A DNA stretch of 64,000 nt, from assembly GCA_965199705.1 (NCBI GenBank), contig OZ241359.1, positions 2,480,001 through 2,544,000 on the forward strand, written 5' to 3'. The position numbers were made by a program, and so were the translations under genes. Every line of letters begins with the position of its first letter. Within the stretch, counting starts at the first letter, position 1. The notes below the pieces were generated by a model, which worked only from the letters and a program-made list of their open reading frames with translations, made no database searches and was not told the origin of the DNA. The stretch comes from Azophilus sp965199705. Lineage in GTDB: Bacteria > Pseudomonadota > Gammaproteobacteria > Pseudomonadales > Azotimanducaceae. Of the stretch, positions 42,301 through 54,300 are shown in pieces.

Positions 42301-45300
42301 CGTTCGGGGCGCGGCTGGCCGCCGTCCAGGACACGCCCAGCGCGCCATTCCCCGCGGTCACCCGCAGGTTCGTCGCCCCGGTGGGCGTGGGCCTGTCGGC
42401 CGTCACGCGGAAGGTCAGCGCCGCACTGTCGCTGTTGGCGGTGTTCGAGTCGCTGTCCGAAGCCCGCCAGGTGTAGGTGGCCGCGGCCGCTGCCGTCGGC
42501 GTGCCGCTCACCTCGCGCGTTCCCCTATTCAGGCTCACGCCCGCTGGCAACGCCGGGGTCAACTCGTAGCTGACGGCGCCGTTGCCGCCGGTCGCGGCAG
42601 GCAGAATGAAGGCGGTGATCTCCGTGCCCACCGTCCAGCTCTGGGCGGGGATGCTCGCGCCCTGCGCGAAGGCGGGCGCCATGTCGCGCACCGACGGCGT
42701 GCCGCTCCCGACGACCGCCGGGCCGTCCCGCCCCCCGCTGTCCGCCCCGTTGCGCGTCACCACCCGCACCACGTACTCCTGGCCGTTGGTCAGGCCGTCA
42801 ATGGTGAACGAGGCGCCGGTCACATCGTCCGCCAGCAACAGGTCGTGGCCCGACCCCCTCTCCCGCCAGAGCACGCTGTACCCGTTCGGGGCCACGGTCG
42901 CCGCCGTCCAGCTCACCATGAGCGCCCCATCGAGCGGAGTCACTCGCAGGTTGGTCACTCTCGTGGGCGTGGCGCCGACCGTCACGCTGAAGGTCAGCGC
43001 CGCGGTGTCGCTGTCAGCGGTGTTCGTGTCACTGTCCGAAGCCCGCCAGGTGTAGGTGGCCGCGGCCGCCTCTGCTGTCGGCGTGCCGCTGACCTCGCGC
43101 GTCGATGAGTTCAGGCTCACCCCCGCCGGCAGCGCCGGGGTCAACTCGTAGCTGACGGCGCCGTTGCCGCCGGTCGCGGCAGGCAGGGTGAAGGCCGTGA
43201 TCTGCGCACCCACCGTGAAGGTCCGGTCAGGGATGGTCGCGCCCTGCGCGAAGGCGGGCGCCGTGTCGGCCGCCGACACCACAATGTCGAAGGTGTCGCT
43301 GACCGAAGCCGTGCCGTCGCTCGCCGTCACCTTCACCTTCAGCGTGCCGATGTCGGCAGTCTTCGGCGTGCCCGCCAGCTTGCGCTCGGCGGCGGTGAAG
43401 ACCAGCCAGGAGGGCAGCGCGCTGTCCGTCGTGCCGTCCGTCTGCATGGCCGTGTAGGTCAGGCTATCGCCGTCGGCGTCGCCGAACGTGTTGGTCGGGA
43501 AGACATGGGAGAAGGCCGCATTCACCGCCGCCGCCTGGTTGGGGATCGCGTTGACCACCGTCGGGGGCCGGTTGGCAGCCGTGCTCGCGTCGAACTCGTC
43601 CGAGGCGTCGCTGTTCGCGTAGTTGGCGTCGCCGGTGGCCGTCACCGTCACCTTGTAGGCGGTGTTCACCGTCAAGCCGGTGAAGACCGCCTCGGTGTTC
43701 GTGCCCGACACCACGCCATTCACCGTCGTGCTTCCCGCCACCGCCTGCGCCGTGTAGCCCGCCGCGTTCGACACCGCGCTCCAGGTGATCGTGAAGCCGG
43801 TCTTCGTCTTGCTGTCCGTTTTCAGCCCCAGGCCCGTCGGCTTGGCCAGCTTGGCCTTGTTCACCGTCACGCTGAAGGTCAGCGCCGCCGTGTCGCTGTT
43901 GGCGGTGTTCGTGTCGCTGTCGGATGCCCGCCAGGTATAGGTGGCCTGGGCCGCAGCCGCCGTCGGCGTGCCGCTCACCTCGCGGGTTGATGAGTTCAGG
44001 CTCACGCCCGCCGGCAGGGCGGGCGTCAGCGCGTAGCTGATGGCGCCATTGCCGCCGGTCGCGGCAGGCAGGGTGAAGGCGGTGATCTGTGCATCTACCG
44101 TGAAGGTCTGGGCCGCGATGGTCGCGCCGTCCGCAAACTTGGGCGCCGTGTCGGACACCGCCGGCGTGCCGGTCCCGGTGACCGCCGTGCCCGCCTGCAC
44201 GCCGTCGTCCGCCGCGTTGCGCGTCTCCACCCGCACCACGTACTCCTGGCCGTTGGTCAGGTCGTCGATGGTGAACGAGGTGCCGGCCACGTCGTTGACC
44301 GGCGACAGCGCCTTGCCCGGCGCCCTCTCCCGCCAGCGCACGCTGTAGCCGTTCGGCGCCACGCTCGCCGCCGTCCAGCTCACCATCAGCGATTCATCAA
44401 GCGCAGTCACTTGCAGGTTGGTCACCTTCGTGGGCGTGGCCGCGCCCACCGTCACGCTGAAGGTCAGCGCCGCGGTGTCGCTGTCGGCGGTGTTCGAGTC
44501 GCCGTCGGATGCGCGCCAGGTATAGGTGGCTTCGGCAGCGGCCGCCGTCGGCGTGCCGCTCACCTCGCGGGTTGACGTGTTCAGGCTCACGCCCGCCGGC
44601 AGGGCGGGGGTCAGCGCGTAGCTGATGGCGCCGTTGCCGCCGGTCGCCGCCGGCAGCGTGAAGGCGGTGACCTCCGTGCCCACCGTCCAGGTCTGGGCCG
44701 CTACGGTCTCGCTGCCGAAGCCCGGCGCGGTGTCCGGCGCCGCCGGGGTGCCCTTCTTGACGTCCGACCACTCGCTGTCCAGGTGGGTGGTCGAAGCGGA
44801 GGCCGCCTTGGCGCGCACCCGCACGTCGTACTCCTGGCCGTTGGTGAGACTCAGGATGTTCGCCGGGGACGAGTCGTCGTCATTGCCCTTCCAGGTCGTC
44901 TCGTCGCTTTCCTTGTACTCAAGCTCGTAGCCAGCCGCATTGGGCACGTCCCACCAAGTCGCCCACAGCCTGCCGTCGGCCTCGTTGACGGTCACGTCCG
45001 GCTTGCCGAGCGCCGCCCGCGAGACCGCCACTGCAAAGGTGTCCGTCGCCTCGTCCGTGCCGTCACTCACCGTCACCGTGATGGTCGCCGTACCGGCGCC
45101 CACCGGCGTCACCGTCACCTGGCTGTCCGATTCGAGGTCGGCCAGCGAGGTCGGGCTGGCCGTCGCGATCGTCGTGTCGCTGGAGGACGCCTTGTATTGC
45201 AGCGTGTCGCCCGTATCCGCATCCGTGGCGCTCACATCGACCAGGAGATTGGCGCCGAAGGTCGCGGTCTTGTTGGTGATGTCCGTGATGGCCGGCGCCT

Positions 45301-48300
45301 GATTGGCCGCCAGGGCGAGCGTCGCGCTCGCGAACGCCCCGGCGACGACGTTGCCGTTCGCGTCGCGGGTGTCCACCCGCACGATGTAGCCCGTCCCCGC
45401 CGTCAGGCCGGTGATGGTGTACGCGGTCGCCGCGCCCGAAGCCACCACCTCGCCCGCGTTCAGTTCGGTCGCCCCGCCAGCCCGCCAGCGCACCAGGTAG
45501 CCGTTCGAACCCACCAGCGCCGCAGTCCAGGACACGTCGATGCTGCCAGCCGCCGCGCCCGCCGCCAGCGTCAGGTCGCGCGGCGGCGTCGCCACCCCGG
45601 ACAGGGTTGTGCCGTCCTTCGAGACCGCGGTGCCCGAAGCCAGGCTGTCGTCCGCGTTCAGGGTGTCGATGCGCACCCGGTAGGTCGTCTCGTCGTCGAG
45701 GCCGGTAATCTTGTGAGATGTCGTGCCCGCCGCCAGCTTCTCGCCCGTGTTGAAAGTGCCGTCGGTCTTGCGCCAGCGCAGCCGGTAGCCGTTCGGCGCC
45801 ACGCTCGCCGCCGTCCAGCTCACCGTCAGTTCGCCCTTGGCGGTCGCTTCCACCGACAGGTCCGTCACGCCGGTGGGCGCCTCCGCCGGCGTGCCCTCGC
45901 CGACGGTCACGCTGAAGGTCAGCGCCGCCGTATCGCTGTTGGCGGTGTTCGTGTCGCTGTCCGAAGCGCGCCAGGTATAGGTGGCCTGGGCCGCAGCCGC
46001 CGTCGGCGTGCCGCTCACCTCGCGGGTTGATGAGTTCAGGCTCACCCCCGCCGGCAGGGCGGGCGTCAGCGCGTAGCTGATGGCGCCATTGCCGCCGGTC
46101 GCGGCAGGCAGGGTGAAGGCCGTGATCTGCGCACCCACCGTGAAGGTCCGGTCAGAGATGGTCGCGCCCTGCGCGAAGGCGGGCGCCGTGTCAGCCGCCG
46201 ACACCACAATGTCGAAGGTCTCGCTGACCGAGGCCGTGCCGTCGCTCGCCGTCACCTTCACCTTCAACGTGCCGATGTCGGCAGTCTTCGGCATGCCCGC
46301 CAGCTTGCGCTCGGCGGCGGTGAAGGCCAGCCAGGAGGGCAGCGCGCTGTCCGTCGTGCCGTCCGTCTGCATGGCCGTGTAGGTCAGGCTGTCGCTGTCG
46401 GCGTCGTTGAACGTGCTGGTCGGGAAGACATGGGAGAAGGCCGCATTCACCGTCGCCGCCTGGTCGGGGATCTCGTTGGCCACCGTCGGGGCCCGGTTGG
46501 CAGCCGTGCTCGCGTCGAACTCGTCCGAGGCGTCGCTGTTCGCGTAGTTGGCGTCGCCGGTGGCCGTCACCGTCACCTTGTAGGCGGTGTTCACCGTCAA
46601 GCCGGTGAAGACCGCCTCGGTGTTCGTGCCCGACACCACGCCATTCACCGTCGTGCTTCCCGCCACCGCCTGCGCCGTGTAGCCCGCGGCGTTGCTGACC
46701 GCCGTCCACGTCACCGTGAAGCCGGTCTTCGTCTTGCTGTCCGTTTTCAGCCCCAGGCCCGTCGGCTTGGCCAGCTTGGCCTTGTTCACCGTCACGCTGA
46801 ATGTCAGCGCCGCCGTGTCGCTGTTGGCGGTGTTCGTGTCGCTGTCGGATGCCCGCCAGGTGTAGGTGGCCGCGGCCGCAGCCGCCGTCGGCGTGCCGCT
46901 CACCTCGCGGGTTGACGTGTTCAGGCTCACGCCCGCCGGCAGGGCGGGCGTCAGCGCGTGGCTGATGGCGCCATTGCCGCCGGTCGCCGCCGGCAGGGTG
47001 AAGGCGGTGATCTGCGCATCTACCGTGAAGGTCTGGGCCGCGATGGTCGCGCCGTCCGCAAATTTGGGCGCCGTGTCGGACACCGGCGCAGCGCTCACCA
47101 CAATGTCGAAGGTGTCGCTGACCGAGGCCGTGCCGTCGCTGGCCGTCACCTTCACCTTCAACGTGCCAATGTCGGCAGTCTTCGGCGTGCCCGCCAGCTT
47201 GCGCTCGGCGGCGGTGAAGACCAGCCAGGAGGGCAGCGCGCTGTCCGTCGTGCCGTCCGTCTGCATGGCCGTGTAGGTCAGGCTGTCGCTGTCGGCGTCG
47301 CTGAACGTGTTGGTCGGGAAGACATGGGAGAAGGCCGCATTCACCGTCGCCGCCTGGTCGGGGATCGCGTTGGCCACCGTCGGGGCCCGGTTGGCAGCCG
47401 TGCTCGCGTCGAACTCGTCCGAGGCGTCGCTGTTCGCGTAGTTGGCGTCGCCGGTGGCCGTCACCGTCACCTTGTAGGCGGTGTTCACCGTCAAGCCGGT
47501 GAAGACCGCCTCGGTGTTCGTGCCCGACACCACGCCATTCACCGTCGTGCTTCCCGCCACCGCCTGCGCCGTGTAGCCCGCCGCGTTCGACACCGCGCTC
47601 CAGGTGATCGTGAAGCCGGTCTTCGTCTTGCTGTCCGTTTTCAGCCCCAGGCCCGTCGGCTTGGCCAGCTTGGCCTTGTTCACCGTCACGCTGAAGGTCA
47701 GCGCCGCCGTGTCGCTGTTGGCGGTGTTCGTGTCGCTGTCGGATGCCCGCCAGGTGTAGGTGGCCGCGGCCGCGGCCGCCGTCGGCGTGCCGCCCACCTC
47801 GCGGGTTGACGTGTTCAGGCTCACGCCCGCCGGCAGGGCGGGCGTCAGCGCGTGGCTGATGGCGCCGTTGCCGCCGGTCGCCGCCGGCAGGGTAAAGGCG
47901 GTGATCTCCGTGCCCACCGTCCAGCTCTGATCCGCGATGGTCGCGCCGTCCGCAAACTTGGGCGCCGTGTCGGCCGCCGACACCACAATGTCGAAGGTGT
48001 CGCTGACCGAGGCCGTGCCGTCGCTCGCCGTCACCTTCACCTTCAGCGTGCCGATGTCGGCGGTCTTCGGCGTGCCCGCCAGCTTGCGCTCGGCGGCGGT
48101 GAAGACCAGCCACGAGGGCAGCGCGCTGTCCGTCGTGCCGTCCGTCTGCATGGCCGTGTAGGTCAGGCTGTCGCTGTCGACGTCGTTGAACGTGTTGGTC
48201 GGGAAGATGTAGCTGAAGGCCGTGCCCGCAGTCGCCGCCTGGTTGGGGATCGCGTTGGCCACCGTCGGGGCCGAGTTGGCCGCGGTGGTCACGCTCAGCG

Positions 48301-51300
48301 TCGCGGCCTGGCTGTCGTTGTAGTTGGCGTTGCCCTTGGCGACCACCGAGACCTCGTATTCCGTGCTCACGGCCAAACCGGTGAAGGCCGCCTCGGTGCC
48401 CGTCACCGTGCCGGTGACCGCCGTGCCGCCGCTCGGCGTCGCCGTCGCCGTGTAGCCCGCGGCGTTCGCCACTGCGTTCCAGAGCACCGTGAAGCCTGCC
48501 TTCGTCTTGCTGTTCGCCTTCACCGCCAGGTTCGCCGGCGCGGCCAGCGTGCCCTTGCCGACCGTCACGCTGAAGGTCAGCGCCACCGTGTCGCTGTCGG
48601 CGGTGTTCGAGTCGCCGTCGGATGCCCGCCAGGTGTAGGTGGCGGCGCTGGCCACCTCTGTCGGCGCGCCGCTGACCACGCGGGTCGACGTGTCCACCGT
48701 CACGCCGTTCGGCAGCGCGGGCGTCAGCGCGTAGCTGATGGCGCCGTTGCCGTCGGTCGCGGCCGGCAGGGTGAGGCTCACGGCCGTACCGGCCGTCCAG
48801 GCCTGGTCGTCAATGGTCTCGCTGCCGAAGCCGGGCGCCACGTCGACCTCCCTTGGCGTGCCGGTGGCGTACACCGCCGTGCCGTTCGCGGCCTTGCCGT
48901 CGTAGTTCAGCGTATCCACCCGAATGACGTACTCCTGGTCGTTCTTGAGGCCGGTGATCACCGCGCCCGATTCCGGCGGAGTCCACCTCGGCTGGGGGCT
49001 GCCGGGCCTGTTCTCCCGGTAGAACAGGCGATAGCCCCTCGGCGCGGAGGTCGCCGCCGTCCAGGTGACCGTCAGTTGCCCGTCGCCCGACTCGACTGTC
49101 AGATCCGTCACTTTCGTCGGGATCCCTGGCGTGCCGGTGGTGTAAACCGCCGTCTTGTCCAGTTTGGTGCCGTCGTCATTCAGCGTATCCACCCGAATTC
49201 GGTACCCCTGGCCGTTCTTGAGGCCGGTGATCACCGTGCCCGATTGCGCATCGTTCCACCGCTTCTGGACGTTGGTCCCAAGGTCCGTGTAGAACAGGCG
49301 ATAGCCACTCGGCGCATAGGTGGCCTCCGTCCAGGTGACCCTCAGCCGCCCGTCGCCCGCCGACGCCGCTTTCAGATTCCTCGCGTGGGTCGGGCCACCC
49401 ACCCGGTGGCCAAGGTCCATCTGCGCGTGGCTCAGATCCGCATGATCGGCCGCGTTGCCCGAGTTTCCGCCCCGCAGGTAAATGGTGTTGCCGTTGTCCC
49501 GCAACGCGTTCGCGCCCACGCGGATCTGCCCCTCATCACCCTTCACCACCACGTAGCGGAAGCGAAGCTGGTCGAGGCCTGACACGAAGTCAAACGAAGC
49601 CTCCCGCGCCTGGTCCCCGATCATCAGGGAGAGCCCCGGATCAGTCGCAGTCAGCGATTCGTCGCGGAAGCTGATGTCTTTGCTGAACGTCACCGCCAAC
49701 CAGATCGTCTCCCCCGTGTCATAGTGGCCGCCCGCATAGGGGTTCAGACTGAACCTGCCGGCAGCCAGCGCGATGCTCGACACCGTCGGGTGAGTCGCCG
49801 GCACGGCAAACGACCCGCTCGCCGACGCCCCGGCGACGAGGTTGCCGTTCGCGTCACGCGTGTCAACCCGCACGATGTAGCCCGTCCCCGCGGTCAGGCC
49901 GGTGATGGTGTAGGCGGTCGCCGCGCCCGAAGCCACCACCTCGCCCGCGTTCAGTTCGGTCGCGCCGCCAGCCCGCCAGCGCACCAGGTAGCCGTTCGAA
50001 CCCACCAGCGCCGCAGTCCAGGACACGTCGATGCTGCCAGCCGCCGCGCCCGCCGCCAGCGTCAGGTCGCGCGGCGCCGTCGCCACCCCGGACAGGGTCG
50101 TGCCGTCCTTCGAGACCGCGGTGTCCGAAGCCAGGCTGTCGTCCGCGTTCAGGGTGTCGATGCGCACCCGGTAGGCCGTCTCGTCGTCCAGGCCGGTGAT
50201 CTTGTGAGATGTCGTGCCCGCCGCCAGCTTCTCGCCCGTGTTGAGATTGTCGTCGTCAGTCTTGCGCCAGCGCAGCCGGTAGCCGTTCGGCGCCACGCTC
50301 GCCGCCGTCCAGCTCACCGTCAGTTCGCCCCTGGCGGTGGCCTCCACCGACAGGTTCGTCACCCCCGTCGGAGACGCCGCGGGCGTGCCCCGCGTCGTCG
50401 CGAAGGCATCGTCGATCGCGTTGCCGTCCGCGTCGAGCTTGTCCACCCGCACCAGATACTCCTGGCCGTTGGTCAGGCCCGTGATCGTGTAGCTCGCGGC
50501 GCTCACCGTCTCGCCGGCGTTGAGCGAGCTGCCCTGCTTCCATTCGCGCCAGCGCACCAGGTAGCCGCCCGGCGCGTCCAACGCCGCCGTCCAGCTCACC
50601 ATCAGCGATTCACCGGCCGTCGCCTCGGCCTTCAGATTCAGTACCCCGGTGATCGGCCCCACCCGCTGCCCGGTGTCCACTTCGGCGAAGGTCAGCAGCG
50701 CCTGGTCCGCCGCCGTGTCGGCGTTCCCGCCCTCGCGAAAAATCGTGCCGCCGTTCTCGTCAAGGCTGTTCGCCTTGATCTTGACCGGCCCCGAATCCGC
50801 CGCCGCCACCGTGTATCGGAAGATCATTCGCTCCCCATTGGTGGCCAAGAAGTTCACTTGCCGCTCCTGATCGCCGATGATCAGCGTGAGCGTCGGCGGG
50901 AACTCTGCTGGGAAAGTGACGTTCTTGCTGAAGTTCACGGACACAAAGATCCGATCGTCCTCATCGTAGGGACCGCCCGCATAGGGTGTGAAATCATTAT
51001 TGCTCTTGACCAGCGCGAACCCCGAGATGGTCGGGCGGGAATCCGCAATCGGCGTGCCCTGCACGGCGCTCGACCAGTCGCCGTCAATATGCGTCGTCGA
51101 AGCCGATGCCGCCTTCGAGCGCACGCGCACATCGTAAGTGTCGCCGTTGGTGAGACCAGTGATCACCGTGCCCGGTGTCGCCGGATCAACCGTGGTCACA
51201 CCCGTCCCCGACCAGTCCGAAGTGGTCGATGCCTTCCACTGCAACGCGTAGGCGTCCGCGTCCGCCACCGCTTCCCAGTTGGCCGTCAACTGCGCGTCGC

Positions 51301-54300
51301 CCCGCGCCAGCGTCACCGTCGGCGCCGGCAGCTTGAAGCGGAAGATGCGCGGGAAGTCCAGCGTCGCCGTCGCCGTCTCGGTCTGCTGACTCATCCCCGT
51401 GCCCGTCGTGCCGGTCACCGTCACCGTCACCGGTGTGCGAGTATCCTTCGGCGTGTTCGGCTTGCCGGAGATGGCGCCGGTGGTCCCGTCGAGCTCCAGC
51501 CCCGGCGGCAGGTCACCCGTCGTCACCGCATAAGTGTAGGTCGAGCCACTCTCGAAGCCGGCGGGCGTCGGTGTCAGCGTCTCGAACGCCACGCCCGCGC
51601 GCAGAACCGTCGGCAGCGCCGGATAGGTGAGGGTCGGGGCATCCAGCGTCGCGACTCTCGTGTCAACAACCGTGTCCGAGACCTCGGCGCTTGACGAATC
51701 CAGGGTTACGATAGCCACAATGTAATCAGTCCCAGGGTCAAGACCGGTGATCTTGTGGGATGTAGCCGTGGCAGCAAGCGCCTTCTTGTCGCTGTCGGCG
51801 CCCCTGAAATCACTCACCTTGCGCCAGCGCAGCTCGTAGCCGCCCGGCGCGTGGCTCGCCACCATCCAAGTCGCTGTCAGTTCCCGCTGGGCGGTCGCCG
51901 TGACCGTCAGACCCGTCACCGGCGCCGGGAACTTGCCCTCTGAAGCGGCCGGCGTGGCGCTCACCGCGGTGGAAGCCGCGCTGTTCCCGACACTGTTCAC
52001 GGCGCGCAACTGAAAACTGTACGCCTGACCGTTCGTCAAACCCGTCACCACATGGCTGGCCTTGCTCGTGGGGTTCCCTTCTATCGCCGTCCAGGTAGTA
52101 CCGCTATCACTTGTGTACTCGAACCGCAACAGGGTGACTCCCTCCGGGTGCGCGGTCCAGGTGAGCTTCACCTCGGCGTTGCCCGCCGCAGCCGCCAGTC
52201 CCGTGGGCGCCGCCGGCACCGCCCTCGGCGTCGCAGAGGCCGACCCCGAAGGCGGACCCGTCCCAATCGCGTTCACTGCCCGCACCAGAAAGACATAGGC
52301 CTGGCCGTTTGTCAGGTCCGTCACCGTGTGGCTGAGGTCATCGCTACCGGTCGCCGTCCAGGTTTTACCGCCGTCACTGCTGATTTCATACCCCGTCGGC
52401 GTCCCGCCGAACGAGGGCGCCTCCCAGGTCAGCTTCACCTGACCATTGCCCGCCTCCGCCGTCAACATCTCTGGCGCGCGCGGCCTCGTCCCCGGCATTC
52501 CGCTCACGGCAGGCGTTGCCGCCCCCAGAATCTTTGCCGCCCCCAGAATCTCAACCACCTCATCCTGAAGGTTCCTCCGGTCCACCGCCCTCACGGCCCG
52601 CAACCGGAAGCTGTAGCTCTGCTCGTTGGTCAGGCCCGTGATGCGGACATCGGTGCTATCCACGCTGGCATCGAGTGGCTTCCAGTCGTCATCGTCCCGC
52701 TTGATCTCGTAGCCCGTGAATCTGGTGTCCGCAGGCGGTGTCCAGCGCAGGGTTAATGCCGTATCCTCCTCGTCCTCGACCACCAGTCCCGTCGGAGCCG
52801 GTATGCCTTTCGGCGTGGCCCTGACAGGGCTTGACCAGGCGCTGTCAGCAAAATCCGGACTATCCGTGGCCGCCTTGTCACGCACACGCACCTCGTACGC
52901 CGTGCCGGTGGTCAGACCAATGATGTTCGTGCCCGTCCGCTTGGCGGAAGTAACCGTGGTCACGCCCGTCCCGCTCCAGCCCATGACTGTCGATGCCTTC
53001 CACTGCAACTCGCTCGATGCCACCGTACCGATATTGGCGGGCCATATCGCCCGCAACCAGGTGTCGCCCACAATCAGCGTCACCGTCGGTGTCGTCAGTT
53101 TGTTGCCCTCCGCTTCCGTCGCGCTCACCACGATGTCGAAGGTGTCGCTGACCGAGGCCGTGCCGTCGCTCGCCGTCACCTTCACCGACAGTGTGCCGGT
53201 GTCCGTGGATGTCGGCGTGCCCGCCAGCTTGCGCTCGGCGGCGGTGAAGGCCAGCCACGAGGGCAGCGCGCTGTCGGTCGTGCCGTCCGTCTGCATGGCC
53301 GTGTAGGTCAGGCTGTCGTTGTCGGCGTCGCTGAAGGTGTTGGTCGGGAAGACGTAGCTGAAGGCGGTGTCCACAGTCGCCGCCTGGTCGGGGATCGCGT
53401 TGGCCACCGCCGGCGCCGAGTTGGCCGAGGGCGAGGTTGGCACCACCACATCCACCGTGTCCGTGGCGGTGTTGGCCGTGGGGGTGGCCGAGTCGGTGAC
53501 GGTGAGGCGCAGCTGGTAGGTGCCGTTGTGGGTGGGCGTGAAGGACGCGCTGGCCTTGTCCGCGTTCGTAATCGACACGCTGGAACTCGTCGGCTCGCTC
53601 ACCACCGTCCAGGCGTAGCCGTAGGATGCCATCCGGTTCATCACTCCCGGTACGCCGCCGCTGGCCGAGCCGGCCAGCGTCACAGCAGTGCCCACCGCCG
53701 TTGACGATGGCGGATTGCCGGCCTCCGCCGTGAGCGCCGCGTCGGTCACGGTGAGGCTGAAGGTGGTTCGGCCTTCGGGTGAGGCCGCCACGCCCTCGCC
53801 CACGGTGGCGGTCACGGTGACCGTCAACGTGCCCGCCCGCAGGCCGTACAGGGTGATGCTGTCCGTGCCGACCGTACCCACGGCGCGGCCAGCCGGATCA
53901 AGCACGGCCCCGATGGCTACAGACGCGCCGGCGGGTACGCCGCTCAGCGTCACCGGCGCCCGTTGCGAGGCGCCCACCACGAGGCTGGCGATGTCGGCAA
54001 TGGCCGCGATCGTCGGGGGCGCATACCGCACCGGCTGGAATTCGACGGTGGCGGTGGCGGTCTTCTCGCTGTCGCCGCTGCCGGTGGTGGCCGTCACCGT
54101 CACGCTCACCCCTTGCTCGTTCGCGCTTTGCGCCGGCGTGGTCGGCGCACCACTGATCACGCCGGTGCTGGTATTGAAGCTCAGCCCGGCCGGCAGGGCG
54201 CCGGTCAGCGCGTAGCTGGTAACAGTACCGAAGCTTGACGCCACCGTCGGGGCCAGGCTGACCGGCGCGCCGACCTGCAATGGCGCTGGCAAACCGGCGT

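Noticed and set aside
41579..51694. Long open frames on the plus strand opposite the adhesin (41579-43108, 47852-49582, 49724-51694, up to 656 codons)
   Set aside because: They are Arg/His/Gly/Ala-rich, lack motifs and repeat in step with the adhesin repeats. They are by-products of the GC-rich, strongly biased codon use on the other strand.
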